Assembly (NCBI GenBank): GCA_002307145.1
Contig: DBTR01000067.1
Location: 34,446 to 98,445, forward strand
Reading direction: 5' to 3'
Source of the DNA: Rhodospirillum sp. UBA1311
Lineage (GTDB): Bacteria > Pseudomonadota > Alphaproteobacteria > Rhodospirillales > Rhodospirillaceae
Length of the DNA stretch: 64,000 bases
The notes under the pieces were generated by a model that was given only the letters and a program-made list of their open reading frames with translations, made no database searches and was not told the DNA's origin. This document shows positions 1 through 8,605 of this stretch, one piece after another; position 1 is the first letter of the stretch, and each line of letters begins with the position of its first letter. A program made the translations under genes and the position numbers.

Positions 1-912
1 AATGATCAGCTCGTCGGCGGCGGTCTCGGCGATCAAGGCGTCGAGACCGGCGGCGACGGCCTCGGGCGCGCCCACCACCGAGCGCGCGAGCATCGGCGCG
101 ACCTGCGCCTTTTCCTCCGGCGACCAGTAATCCTCGATATTGGAAATCGGCGGGCGGCTCAGGCCGCGCGTGCCGCGAATGAGGTTGGTGAACGACATCT
201 GCTGGGTCGTCGCGAGACGCTTGGCCTCGGCGTCGGTCTCCGCCGCGATCACGTTGACGCCGACCATCGCATAAGGCCTGGCGAGCTGTTCGGACGGTTT
301 GAAGCGGCTGCGGTAAACCTGCAGCGCGCGCAGGAGTTCGCCCGGCGCGAAATGGGAGGCGAAGGCGTAGGGGAGTCCGTATTCGGCGGCGAGCGACGCG
401 CCGAACAGGCTGGAGCCCAAGATCCACAACGGCACGTTGGTCCCCGCCGCCGGAACCGCCTGGATCCGCTGCCCCGGCATGACCGGGGCGAGGAACGCCT
501 GGAGTTCCAGCACGTCGCGGGGGAATTCCTCGGAAGCCATCGGCGAACGCCGCAGCGCGCGCAAGGTGAGCTGGTCGGTGCCGGGCGCGCGGCCGAGTCC
601 GAGGTCGATGCGGCCGGGGAACAGCCGCTCCAGGGTGCCGAACTGCTCGGCGATCACCAGCGGCGCATGGTTGGGCAGCATGATCCCGCCCGCGCCGACG
701 CGGATCGTCCGGGTTCCGGCGGCGACGTGGCCAATCACCACCGCCGTCGCGGCGCTCGCCACCCCCGCCATGTTGTGATGCTCGGCGACCCAGAAGCGGC
801 GATAGCCCCAATCCTCGGCATGGCGGGCAAGGTCCCGCGCGTTGTCGAGCGCGCCGTGCGCGTCCGTATCCTGGGTGATTCGAACCAGATCGAGAATCGA
901 CAACGGCGTCAT
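1..912 (-). CDS. LLM-class flavin-dependent oxidoreductase (luciferase-like), 3' end outside window
   Basis: This is the N-terminal 304 residues of a bacterial-luciferase-like monooxygenase of the single-component LLM class. An ATG at 912 opens a frame that runs off the left edge without a stop. Family landmarks are AEHHNM near residue 45, the [10 protein letters not shown] segment that follows the flavin-binding strand, and ADELII at the edge, close to the usual end of a TIM barrel of about 335 residues. Such proteins bind FMN; the substrate cannot be told. It lies 33 bases downstream of the exonuclease gene on the same strand and may share its transcript. Confidence 0.85.
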   Translation of the reverse strand, partial: MTPLSILDLVRITQDTDAHGALDNARDLARHAEDWGYRRFWVAEHHNMAGVASAATAVVIGHVAAGTRTIRVGAGGIMLPNHAPLVIAEQFGTLERLFPGRIDLGLGRAPGTDQLTLRALRRSPMASEEFPRDVLELQAFLAPVMPGQRIQAVPAAGTNVPLWILGSSLFGASLAAEYGLPYAFASHFAPGELLRALQVYRSRFKPSEQLARPYAMVGVNVIAAETDAEAKRLATTQQMSFTNLIRGTRGLSRPPISNIEDYWSPEEKAQVAPMLARSVVGAPEAVAAGLDALIAETAADELII

Positions 913-945
913 CTTGGAAAGCTCCGGGCGATGCAGGGAAGCTCC

Positions 946-1662
946 CTATATGGAAGCCCTGGCCGCCCGCCGCCATCCCGTCGCCTTCGGGCGCGCGCCG
1001 ACCGAGGAAACGTAGACCCCTTCCGCCATCTCGCCGATGCGGATGCCGATGGTTTCCGCCAGCGCGTCGAAATCCGCCACGCCGCACCTTTCGAGCGCGC
1101 CGAGGGCGATCCGTGCGCTCGCCTCGGCGTCTTCGAGCGCATGGTGATGGTCGAAGGTGAAGCCCACCCGTTCCGCCACCAGCGGCAGGCGGAAGCTCGC
1201 CATGTCCGTCCACACCCGGCGCGACGCGACGAGCGTGCACATGCAGCGCATCGCCGGAGTCTCAAGACCGTAGAGCGCGATGCTCTCGCGCAGCACGCCC
1301 AGGTCGAACGAGGCGTTATGCGCCAGCACCAGCGCGCCTTCGAGGTGCGGGCGCAACTCCTCCCAGATCTCGGGGAACTCCGACGCCTCGGCGACGTCCT
1401 CGGGATAGAGGCCGTGGATATAGCCGAAGCACCACGACTTCGGCGAGCAACGCGGCCGGATCAGGCGATAGGCGCGGTGTGTCACCCGGCCCTCCGCGAT
1501 CCAGGCGACGCCGATCGAACACGCGCTCGCCCGCGCCATCGTCGCGGTCTCGAAGTCGATGGCGACGATGCGCTCCGGACCGACCGCCGAAACCGGCGGG
1601 ATCGGCAGCTCGATCAGGCGGGGATGCTTGGCCAGGGGGTCGGCAAGGGGGTCGGTGGTCAC
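946..1662 (-). CDS. 3'-5' exonuclease, DEDDh (DnaQ-like) family
   Basis: The protein carries the three exonuclease motifs of the DnaQ/RNase T fold: IDFETAT (ExoI, D and E), HNASFDLGVL (ExoII, D) and HHALEDAEASA (ExoIII, H and D). It should remove nucleotides from DNA or RNA 3' ends with two metal ions. The frame is open upstream to a TTG at 1797, and an ATG exists at 1782, but both would reach the larB start region. The GTG at 1662 has a GAGGA ribosome site 9 bases upstream and starts shortly before the conserved domain, so it is preferred, giving 238 residues. The start is uncertain; the family is not. Confidence 0.8.
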   Translation of the reverse strand: MTTDPLADPLAKHPRLIELPIPPVSAVGPERIVAIDFETATMARASACSIGVAWIAEGRVTHRAYRLIRPRCSPKSWCFGYIHGLYPEDVAEASEFPEIWEELRPHLEGALVLAHNASFDLGVLRESIALYGLETPAMRCMCTLVASRRVWTDMASFRLPLVAERVGFTFDHHHALEDAEASARIALGALERCGVADFDALAETIGIRIGEMAEGVYVSSVGARPKATGWRRAARASI

Positions 1663-1796
1663 GCGCGAAATGTCCTCGGCAGGGCGGATCGAATCCGCAG
1701 TAACGCACAAACCCGGAGGCGCGCCAAGGCGGATGAATGCGTCTGGTGCGCCTTGCGGGGGTGCGGCATAATGCCGGCGCATTTCGGAGGATGGCA

Positions 1797-2450
1797 ATGA
1801 CCGGCGCGGTGATGGACTGGCAAAGAACCGAGCGCATCGGTCTCCCCGAAGCGGTGTATGCGCCGGGCAAGACCGCCGCCCAAATCGACGCGATCATCGA
1901 GTCCGCCCGCACCCTCGGCCACCGCCTGCTGATCACCGGCCTCGATCCGGCCAAGCACGCCGGGCTTGGCCCGGAGTCCGGCTCCACCCTCGACTACGAC
2001 CCGGTCTCGCGGACGGCGATCCTCGGCATCCTTGAAGCGCCCGCCGCCCTCGACGTCGCGATCGTCACCGGCGGCCTCGCCGACCTTCCGGTCGCGACCG
2101 AAGCCGCCCGCACCCTGGCGTTTTCCGGCGTCGGCGCGGCCTGCTACGCCGACATCGGCGTCGCCGGGCTGTGGCGTCTGCTCGACCGGCTGGAAGAGAT
2201 CCGCCGCCACCCGGTGGTGATCGCGGTCGCGGGGATGGAGGGCGCGCTGTTCAGCGTCCTCGCCGGGCTGGTCGCCGCGCCGATCATCGCACTGCCGACT
2301 TCGGTCGGGCGCGGCGTCGCGACCGGCGGCCGGGTCGCGCTCGACTCCGCGCTCGCGAGCTGCGCGCCGGGCCTCGTCGCGGTGAACGTCGACAACGGTT
2401 TCGGGGCGGCCCAGGCGGCGCTCCGGATTCTCGCCCTCAGGCGAGGGTGA
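1797..2450 (+). CDS. larB: LarB, pyridinium-3,5-biscarboxylic acid mononucleotide synthase
   Basis: LarB carboxylates nicotinic acid adenine dinucleotide and hydrolyses it, the first step of nickel-pincer nucleotide synthesis for LarA racemases. The PurE/AIRC-like core is clear: GKTAAQ near the N-terminus, GGLADLPVATEA, PVVIAVAGMEGALFSVLAGL, ALPTSVGRGV and the C-terminal SCAPG...VNVDNGFGAAQ. GGAGG at 1786 is 6 bases before the ATG at 1797, which beats the ATG at 1791. At 217 residues it is shorter than the usual roughly 245 and lacks most of the N-terminal helical extension. It is separate from larACE and converges on the glycerate kinase gene, overlapping it by 14 bases. Confidence 0.9.
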   Translation: MTGAVMDWQRTERIGLPEAVYAPGKTAAQIDAIIESARTLGHRLLITGLDPAKHAGLGPESGSTLDYDPVSRTAILGILEAPAALDVAIVTGGLADLPVATEAARTLAFSGVGAACYADIGVAGLWRLLDRLEEIRRHPVVIAVAGMEGALFSVLAGLVAAPIIALPTSVGRGVATGGRVALDSALASCAPGLVAVNVDNGFGAAQAALRILALRRG

Positions 2451-3624
2451 GCCCGGGCGCGGCAACGGAGGCGCGCCGCGCCCCGCCGATCGCCACCCCG
2501 ATCGCCAGGGTCGCGGCAACGTTGCGCGCGGTGACCCGCACGTTCTTCCCGGCTTCGTCGAGCGCCTCCCGCAGGGTGCAGGAGCGATAGAGGACGCTGT
2601 AGATCGCCTCGATGCCGTGCTGGTGGACGATCCCCGCCTCGTCGGTGAGGCAGCCCGCGATGCCGATCACCGGCTTGCCGAACCGCTTCGCGACCCGCGC
2701 CACGCCGATCGGCGTCTTGCCATGCGCGGTCTGGCCGTCGATGCGGCCTTCGCCGGTGATCACCAGGTCGGCGTCCGCCACCGCTTCCGCCAATCCGACC
2801 GCGTTGGTGACGATCTCCACCCCCGGACGAAGGTCCGCCCCAAGGAACGCCAGCAACGCCGCGCCGAGCCCGCCCGCCGCACCCGCGCCCGGCCGCGCAT
2901 CGACCGAGACGCCGAGTTCGGCTTCGATCAGCCGGGCGTAGTGGCCGAGGTTGGCGTCGAGCTGGCGGACGAGATCGGGCGTCGCCCCCTTCTGCGGCCC
3001 GAAGATCGCCGAGGCCCCCTTCGGCCCGGTCAGCGGATTGTCGACGTCGCAGGCGACCTCGATCCGGCAGTCCTTCAGGCGCGGATCGAGGCCCGTCACG
3101 TCGATCTGCGCGAGTGCCGCGAGCGCGCCGCCGCCGAAGCCGATATCCGTGCCGTCGCGATCGCGCAGCCGCACGCCGAGCGCCTGGAGCATGCCCGCGC
3201 CGCCGTCGTTGGTGGCGCTGCCGCCGATGCCGACGATCAAATGCCGCGATCCCCGGTCGAGGGCGGCGCGAATCAGCTCGCCGACGCCGAAGGTGGTGGT
3301 CACGAGGGGATTGCGCCGCGACGGCTCGACCAGCGCCAGGCCGCTCGCCGCCGCCATCTCGATCACCGCGAGTTCGCCGTCGCCGCTGATGCCGTAGAAC
3401 GCATCCACCGGCTCGCCCAGCGGCCCGGTGACCGGCAACCGTACCAGGGTGCCGCCGGTGGCTTGCACCAGGGTTTCGGCGGTGCCCTCGCCGCCGTCGG
3501 CGACTGGGATCTTGACGTAGATCGCGTCCGGATAGATCTCGCGGAACCCCGCCTCGATCTGGTTCGCCACGTCGAGGGCGGACAGGCTTTCCTTGAACGA
3601 ATCCGGTGCGATCACGATTTTCAT
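2437..3624 (-). CDS. Glycerate kinase (GarK/GlxK family)
   Basis: A 395-residue type-2 glycerate kinase. It begins MKIVIAPDSFKESLSA, has PVADGGEGTAETLV, IGGSATNDGGAGMLQALG and ITGEGRIDGQTAHGK, all hallmarks of the family that phosphorylates D-glycerate with ATP, usually to 2-phosphoglycerate. It is the last gene of the kdgT-larA-larC-larE operon, 37 bases after larE. Its presence behind a racemase suggests that the operon's 2-hydroxy acid is glycerate or a precursor of it, with LarA supplying the D isomer; this is inference. The 3' end overlaps larB on the opposite strand by 14 bases. Confidence 0.92.
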   Translation of the reverse strand: MKIVIAPDSFKESLSALDVANQIEAGFREIYPDAIYVKIPVADGGEGTAETLVQATGGTLVRLPVTGPLGEPVDAFYGISGDGELAVIEMAAASGLALVEPSRRNPLVTTTFGVGELIRAALDRGSRHLIVGIGGSATNDGGAGMLQALGVRLRDRDGTDIGFGGGALAALAQIDVTGLDPRLKDCRIEVACDVDNPLTGPKGASAIFGPQKGATPDLVRQLDANLGHYARLIEAELGVSVDARPGAGAAGGLGAALLAFLGADLRPGVEIVTNAVGLAEAVADADLVITGEGRIDGQTAHGKTPIGVARVAKRFGKPVIGIAGCLTDEAGIVHQHGIEAIYSVLYRSCTLREALDEAGKNVRVTARNVAATLAIGVAIGGARRASVAAPGLTLA

Positions 3625-3661
3625 TCGGCTTCTCCTCTAGGGCGGCGAACCGCCGATCCTG

Positions 3662-4459
3662 TCATTCCGCGGCGCGAAGGAACGCCGACCCCCGGCGATA
3701 GGCGCGCAAGCCCGCGAACCCCCGCCCCTCGGCGCGGCAGAGCGCCGCGATCCATGCTTCCGCCCGCGCCCGCTCCGGCGCTTCGGGCAGCTTCTCGCAT
3801 TCCACCCAAACCCCCGATGCGGTGATCCGGCAGCGCAGCGCACCCACCCCGGGAAGCGCCTCGGCCAGCCCGGCCTCCGCCGCCTCGATGAAGCGGAGCG
3901 ACGCCGCATCGACGGCGATGCCGGTCTCGATCCGGCTGGCGAGGCAGGGCTGCGCGGGCAGGGCGGCGAGATCGTCGAGGCCATAGGCCTGCGCCAGGGC
4001 GTAGATGTCGGCCTTGCCGAGGCCCGCCTCGACGAACGGATGCACGACATCGTGGCGCTGCGCCGCTTCGAGGCCGGGGCGGTAGTCGCCGAGATCGTCG
4101 AGATTGGTGCCCGAAGCGATGGTCAGTCCGGTGGTGGCGCGGATGCGGCCATAGAGATTGGTCTTGCAGTAGTAGCAGCGGTTGACCGGGTTGCCCCGGT
4201 AGGACGGATCGGCCATTTCGCCCGCGTCGATCAGCCGCAGCACCCAGCCGTGGCGATGCGCGTGCGCCTCCACCCGCGCGGTCGCCGCCGCCGGAACCGC
4301 CGGGGAAACGGCGTGAACCGCGGTGACCGCGGTGCGCGCGTAGAGATGGGCGACGTAGGCGAGAATCATACTGTCGACGCCGCCGCTCACCGCGATGGCG
4401 AGCGCCGCATGCCGATCGAGTGCCGCCACGAGGCGGGCCTGGAGGTCTCCAACGATCAC
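3662..4459 (-). CDS. larE: LarE, ATP-dependent sulfur-transfer enzyme for the nickel-pincer cofactor
   Basis: LarE adenylates the two carboxylates of the LarB product and replaces them with thiocarboxylates. The PP-loop SGGVDS is at residues 25-30, NRCYYCKTNLY puts cysteines at 95 and 98, SGTNLDDLGDYRPG follows, and PCLASRI places Cys172 where L. plantarum LarE has its sulfur-donating Cys176. The presence of three cysteines (95, 98, 172) leaves open a cluster-bearing LarE such as the one described in Thermotoga. The frame is open far upstream, but the GTG at 4459, two bases after the larC stop, gives a normal 265-residue protein and is chosen. It is translationally close to larC. Confidence 0.92.
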   Translation of the reverse strand: MIVGDLQARLVAALDRHAALAIAVSGGVDSMILAYVAHLYARTAVTAVHAVSPAVPAAATARVEAHAHRHGWVLRLIDAGEMADPSYRGNPVNRCYYCKTNLYGRIRATTGLTIASGTNLDDLGDYRPGLEAAQRHDVVHPFVEAGLGKADIYALAQAYGLDDLAALPAQPCLASRIETGIAVDAASLRFIEAAEAGLAEALPGVGALRCRITASGVWVECEKLPEAPERARAEAWIAALCRAEGRGFAGLRAYRRGSAFLRAAE

Positions 4460-4461
4460 GA

Positions 4462-5751
4462 CTACCGCTCTCCTTCCCGTTCGCCCTGACGCGCGATCCT
4501 GCGCCGCCGGGCCAGTCCGTCGAGCACGGCGACGTCGTCGCTCTCGACCTTGACCGAAGCCGCGCCGTCGGGGCGCAGGCTCCGCTTGGTTCGCAATTCG
4601 AGACCATCGACCGTGACGGTTTCGCCGTCGCGCGGCAGGCAGCGCCGCTGCTCGCGCCGCCAGCGCAGGCCGATGGTCGAGGTCTCGGCGAAGCATAGCG
4701 CGCCCACCGCCGCGAGGCATTCGGGTTTCACCAGGAGCCGGAAGTCGCTCGCCGGGCGTCCCTTTTTCCCCTGGCGCGCGCCGATGCTGAGGTCGAAGAC
4801 GCCCGCCGCCGCGCGCAGGCGGTCGGCGGCGACGCCGATCTCCTCGCCGGTCATGTCGTCGACCTCGAAGCCGACGACGATCACCGCGTCCGCCTCACCC
4901 GGCAGGTCCGCGTCCGGCGTGGCCTCGAACACCAGGGCGCGGAGGATGTTGGGCATTCCCGGAAGTTCGCGCGTGCCCGCGCCGTTGCCGACGGCGCGAA
5001 GCGCGCCGCCGCGCCTTGCCTCGCTTCCCGCCGCGACGAGATGGGCGATGATCGCGCCGCCGGTCGGCGTGACCCGCTCCCCGCCGACGCCGTCGTCGCG
5101 CCAGGAAAAGCCTTTCAGGAGTTCGGCGGTGGCGGGCGCCGGAACCGGGAGAAGACCATGACCGGTGCGCACCAGCCCGCCCCCGAGCGGAAGATCGGAA
5201 ACGCTCCAGGTGCAGCCGTCGAGCGCGGCGGCGATGCTGCCCGCCGCAACCACGTCCATCAGCGAGTCCCAGTCCGCAATCTCGTGGAAATGCACCTCGT
5301 CGAGCGGCACCCGGTGCATCCGGCTCTCGACCTCGGCGAGACGGCGAAGGATCGCGATCGCCTGCGCCGCCGTGCCGGGATGCAGCGCCGCATCGCCGAT
5401 CATCCGCGCGATCTCGGGGAAACGCACCGGCCCGCGCTCCCGCACTTCGGCGTGATGGTGGTGGTCGTGATCATGGTGATGATGATCGTGATCGTGGTCG
5501 TGATGATGGTGATGATCGTGATCGTGGCGATGGGCTTCGGGCGCTCCGGCGAGGAAGAACCGGCACGCCGCGACATCGCCGCTGGTGCCCGCGTCCAGGG
5601 TCGGGCGGCCGACACCGTCCGGCATCGCCGCGGCGAGGTCGGCGAACACCCGGTCGCGAAGCTCGGGCAGCGCGGCAAGCAGCGCGGCGACGAACATGTC
5701 GCCCGCCGCACCGCCCGCTGCGTCGAGGTGGATGTGGAAGCGGCCGGGCAT
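4462..5751 (-). CDS. larC: LarC, nickel insertion protein for the pincer cofactor
   Basis: LarC is the CTP-dependent nickel-insertase (cyclometallase) that completes the nickel-pincer nucleotide. HIHLDAAGGAAGDMFVAALL at the N-terminus, EVHFHEIADWDSLMDVV, ERVTPTGGAI, VDDMTGEEIG and GKKGRPASDFRLLV identify it. The sequence is one continuous 429-residue frame, unlike L. plantarum where a programmed frameshift joins LarC1 and LarC2. Residues about 74-100 are an almost pure His/Asp tract that probably stores or delivers nickel. The start codon directly follows the larA stop, so the two are translationally coupled. A paralogue lies at 30231-31457. Confidence 0.95.
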   Translation of the reverse strand: MPGRFHIHLDAAGGAAGDMFVAALLAALPELRDRVFADLAAAMPDGVGRPTLDAGTSGDVAACRFFLAGAPEAHRHDHDHHHHHDHDHDHHHHDHDHHHHAEVRERGPVRFPEIARMIGDAALHPGTAAQAIAILRRLAEVESRMHRVPLDEVHFHEIADWDSLMDVVAAGSIAAALDGCTWSVSDLPLGGGLVRTGHGLLPVPAPATAELLKGFSWRDDGVGGERVTPTGGAIIAHLVAAGSEARRGGALRAVGNGAGTRELPGMPNILRALVFEATPDADLPGEADAVIVVGFEVDDMTGEEIGVAADRLRAAAGVFDLSIGARQGKKGRPASDFRLLVKPECLAAVGALCFAETSTIGLRWRREQRRCLPRDGETVTVDGLELRTKRSLRPDGAASVKVESDDVAVLDGLARRRRIARQGEREGER

Positions 5752-7035
5752 CTATCCGACCACCGGCACCACGTAGGGCCCTTCCGGAATCACCGCCACC
5801 GCCGGGTCGGCGTGGCGCGCGATGCTGGCGCGCACCGCCTCGTCCACCGAGGCCACCACTTCCACCCCGGTGATCCGGCGTTCCTCGCCGTCGAGGCCGG
5901 TGGTAAAGAGCTGGATATGCCCGAGGCGCATCGGCTTCAACTGCATCTCGGTCTGCCATTCGTCGATCTCGGCGAACGACTTGGCCTTCAGCGTCGCGAG
6001 GAAGCGTTCCGGCCCGATCTCCACCATCCGCGCCTGGGCGTCGCGGAATTCGGGCGAGCCGAACCCTTCCGAGCATTCGGATGCGATGATCAGGGTGCCG
6101 CCGGGTTCGAGGATGCCCATCGCGGTCACCATGCCCTTGACCGTCTGGTAGTAGGTCTTGTCGAGGGGATAGCCCGCCGACGAGGTGATTACGGTCTTGA
6201 AGCGGCGCGGCACCTTGATCGCGGATGCCTGGTCGATGAACGCGACCGCCGCGAGGTGGCTGGCGATGACCTCGCCGAAGTTCACGTAGACGAGGTCGCG
6301 GTCTTCGTCGAGGACGGTGTTGATCGCGTAGACCTCGCCGATCTTGGCGGCGATTTCGAGCTGTTCCTCGTGCAGCGGATTGCCGACGAGGTTGCACTGC
6401 ACCGCGAGCGGATCTTCCATGAACCGCGCGGAATGGAAAGTGCGGATGGTCTCGTGGTGGGCGACGCCGGGGGCGATCACCTTGCGCCCGCCCGACCAGC
6501 CCGCCATGAAGTGCGGCTCGATCAGGCCGGAGACGATGCGCAGGTCGGCGTCGACGAAGCGGCGGTCGATCTTCACCGGCGTGCCGCGCGCCGTCGGCCC
6601 GAGGTCGACGTGGTCGGCGTCGTTGCGGGCGAAGTGGTTTTCGACGCGCACGGTCTTGAGCACCCAGGGGTCGCCGACCAACTCCTCCAGCTCCGCGCCC
6701 TCGTTGGGGCGGTGCAGGCCGGTGGCCACCAGCACGGAAATCCGTTCGGCCGGCATCCCGGCGGCGATCAATCCCTCGACCATCGGCCGCAGGAAGAGCT
6801 TGTTCGGCACCGGGCGGGTGATGTCGCAGATCAGGATGCAGGCGCTGGTACGCCCCTTCACCAGTTCGGAATAGGGCCGAGCGTCGACCGGATTTTCGAG
6901 CGCCTGGCGAACCGCGCCGTCCTGGTCCGCGACCTTGTCGAGAACCACCTTGCGGATCACCGTCGGCTGGGTCCCTTCCGGGAGGGAAACCGCCAGATGG
7001 CCACGGCCATACAGGATGTCGATCGTGTCGCTCAT
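5752..7035 (-). CDS. larA: LarA-family nickel-pincer 2-hydroxy acid racemase/epimerase
   Basis: LarA-family enzymes interconvert 2-hydroxy acid stereoisomers by hydride transfer to a covalently attached nickel-pincer nucleotide. The 427-residue protein keeps the landmarks almost at the L. plantarum numbering: D71 and R74 in DITRPVP, H108 in GLHRPN, H175 in EPHFMAGW, K185 in GGRKVIAPG (cofactor lysine) and H201 in FHSARF (nickel ligand). Substrate range in this family includes lactate, malate, 2-hydroxyglutarate and gluconate, so the substrate is open. The operon partners (KdgT-type permease, glycerate kinase) favour glycerate or a sugar acid by inference. GGTGGAG precedes the ATG. Confidence 0.93.
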   Translation of the reverse strand: MSDTIDILYGRGHLAVSLPEGTQPTVIRKVVLDKVADQDGAVRQALENPVDARPYSELVKGRTSACILICDITRPVPNKLFLRPMVEGLIAAGMPAERISVLVATGLHRPNEGAELEELVGDPWVLKTVRVENHFARNDADHVDLGPTARGTPVKIDRRFVDADLRIVSGLIEPHFMAGWSGGRKVIAPGVAHHETIRTFHSARFMEDPLAVQCNLVGNPLHEEQLEIAAKIGEVYAINTVLDEDRDLVYVNFGEVIASHLAAVAFIDQASAIKVPRRFKTVITSSAGYPLDKTYYQTVKGMVTAMGILEPGGTLIIASECSEGFGSPEFRDAQARMVEIGPERFLATLKAKSFAEIDEWQTEMQLKPMRLGHIQLFTTGLDGEERRITGVEVVASVDEAVRASIARHADPAVAVIPEGPYVVPVVG

Positions 7036-7168
7036 CGAAACTCCACCTTTCCCATGGCTTCGCCGTCCGGAGGAGGTGCGGCCGGGTGTCCTGCCGATCC
7101 TCCGCCGCGTCGCCTGAACAGTCTAATGCTTCGGCTCGTCGGTTGCCGCGAGTTTTTCGCAATGTCGA

Positions 7169-7200
7169 CCCATGCCGGTCCCCGCAAGGATCGGCATGGG
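7169..7200 (-). terminator. Strong intercistronic hairpin between kdgT and larA
   Basis: CCCATGCCG at 7169-7177 pairs with CGGCATGGG at 7192-7200, and inner bases extend the stem to 13 pairs with one G-U. No U-run follows on either strand, so it is more likely a processing, attenuating or stabilising structure within the kdgT-lar transcript than a full intrinsic terminator. Confidence 0.5.
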
Positions 7201-7208
7201 TTCATGGC

Positions 7209-7230
7209 GGCGCCGCCTCAGTGCGGCGCC
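7209..7230 (-). repeat. Inverted repeat with the kdgT stop codon in its loop
   Basis: GGCGCCGC at 7209-7216 and GCGGCGCC at 7223-7230 form a perfect 8-bp stem. The TGA stop of the permease gene (7218-7220) sits in the six-base loop. With the hairpin at 7169-7200 it gives two stem-loops before larA. Confidence 0.5.
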
Positions 7231-8354
7231 ACGCCTTCCACCACGACCGGAAGGTTTTCGTCCTCGCCTTCCTCGATCCGGCCGTCGATGCCGCGCGACC
7301 GCTGCCAGCGATCGACCAGGATCACCGCGATCGGCCCCATCAGCGCGGTCGAGATCGTCGAGATCGAAATCTGCAGCGTCGCGACCGCGACGAGGTCGTG
7401 GTAGGCCTGCGCTTCCGCCGCCGTCATCATTCCCGACGACACCGCGATCGCGGCCGCCGCGGCGATCGCCGCGGGCGTGCCCACCGCGTTGCCGGCGGTG
7501 GTCGCTTCCGCCACCGGTGCGATCACGCTGCGCTCGCGGGCGACAAAGCGGAACACCAGAATGCCGATGCCGCCGGTGAGGACCGTGGTCATCACGCCGA
7601 GCAGCAGGCCCGCGCCGACCACGCTCGGGTTGAAGAACACCGCGAGATTCATGTTGGCGCCCAGGGAGAACGCGAAGAACGGCACCGGCAGCATCTCGCC
7701 CGCCTTGAGGAACAGCCGCATCTTCTCGTCGAGGTTGCCGAGCAACATGCCGAGCGCGATCGGCAGCAGCACCGCGATGAACGCGATCACCGGGAAGTGC
7801 GAGCCGAGCAGGCCGAGCGACATCAGGGTGAAGAACGGCCCGTCGTTGAGCGACAGCACCGCCACGGCGGCAGTGTCGGAGCGGTTGCCGTACTGGGCGG
7901 TGAGCGCCGCGTACATGCCGCCGTTGCCGTTGGTCATCGCCGCGATGATCGCCATCGTCGACAGGCCGAGGAAGCCGTGCATCGGGTCGAACATCATGCC
8001 GAACAGGACGCCGACGCCGAGACCGACGCAGTACTTGGAGGCGGTGAGAATCACGCCTTTCTTCATCGCCCGGCCGCCAACGCGCAGGTTCATCTGCGCA
8101 CCCGAGCAGAACAGGAACAGGGCGATCAGGGTGAGCGCGCTGGTCTTGAACAGCTGTTCGGAAAATCCGCCGATCCGCAGAAACTCGTAATAGCCGGCCG
8201 AGGTCTTCGGCGCTCCCAGCTCCTGGAGAATACTCGCAACAAACGGAAGATGGAGTTGGTCGATGGTGTTCAAGATCGTGCCGAGCAACAGCGGCACCAC
8301 CATCATTCCGCCCGGAATCTTCTCGATCATGTCCTTGATCGGCACCTGTCTCAT
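7218..8354 (-). CDS. KdgT-family 2-keto-3-deoxygluconate-type permease
   Basis: A 378-residue, very hydrophobic inner-membrane protein with about ten predicted helices. KIPGGMMVVPLLLGTILNT at the start, SKYCVGLGVGVLFG, TNGNGGMYAALTAQYG, SLNDGPFFTLMS and TTAGNAVGTPAAIA match the 2-keto-3-deoxygluconate permease family, proton symporters for sugar-acid anions. GGGAGG is 6 bases before the ATG. It is the first gene behind the sigma54 promoter at 8503-8517 and should import the operon's substrate. True substrate is unknown; a short hydroxy acid such as glycerate would suit the racemase and kinase downstream. Confidence 0.9.
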   Translation of the reverse strand: MRQVPIKDMIEKIPGGMMVVPLLLGTILNTIDQLHLPFVASILQELGAPKTSAGYYEFLRIGGFSEQLFKTSALTLIALFLFCSGAQMNLRVGGRAMKKGVILTASKYCVGLGVGVLFGMMFDPMHGFLGLSTMAIIAAMTNGNGGMYAALTAQYGNRSDTAAVAVLSLNDGPFFTLMSLGLLGSHFPVIAFIAVLLPIALGMLLGNLDEKMRLFLKAGEMLPVPFFAFSLGANMNLAVFFNPSVVGAGLLLGVMTTVLTGGIGILVFRFVARERSVIAPVAEATTAGNAVGTPAAIAAAAAIAVSSGMMTAAEAQAYHDLVAVATLQISISTISTALMGPIAVILVDRWQRSRGIDGRIEEGEDENLPVVVEGVAPH

Positions 8355-8480
8355 TGCATTCCTCCCGTTGCTTCAGCGCTTCTCCGAATGGCGCGCTGGA
8401 TATTTTTAAGTTTGCCGGAATCGGCTCTCCGCCGACGATCGACGGCGCAGGAAACTCCCCTATCGGCACGCTGCGGCCAA

Positions 8481-8516
8481 GGCATGGCCTCGACGAGAAG
8501 CCGCAAATGCCATGCC
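8481..8516. repeat. Inverted repeat overlapping the sigma54 promoter
   Basis: GGCATGGC at 8481-8488 and GCCATGCC at 8509-8516 are exact inverted copies 20 bases apart. The right arm is part of the -24 element, so the repeat could be an operator or could form a stem at the 5' end of the transcript. Function is not known. Confidence 0.35.
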
Positions 8517-8517
8517 A
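8503..8517 (-). promoter_or_regulatory. Sigma54 (-24/-12) promoter for the kdgT-larACE-glycerate kinase operon
   Basis: Read on the minus strand the site is TGGCATGGCATTTGC. It has GG and GC exactly 10 bases apart and matches the consensus TGGCAC-N5-TTGC at all but the sixth base. Transcription would start near 8490, leaving an untranslated leader of about 135 bases before the permease ATG. The gene immediately upstream encodes a sigma54-dependent activator, which supports the call. Confidence 0.8.
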
Positions 8518-8605
8518 GGTTATGTATACAAGAATCCCAATGACTTAGGTTATAGATCCACGTCATCTCGTGCGGTATTTTGCCACATCGACGGTGGATT
8601 TTGCA

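Noticed and set aside
352..1800. Plus-strand frame of 482 codons
   Set aside because: It is Arg/Gly/His-rich and antisense to the flavin oxidoreductase and exonuclease, which have clear family motifs; it is a high-GC shadow.
5454..5535. Apparent tandem repeat of GATGGTGATGATC-like units
   Set aside because: It encodes the His/Asp tract of LarC in frame; it is a coding repeat, not a CRISPR or satellite.
5041..7404. Plus-strand frame of 787 codons
   Set aside because: Antisense to larC and larA. Low-complexity Val/Met/Ile stretches in it are the reverse of the LarC His tract.
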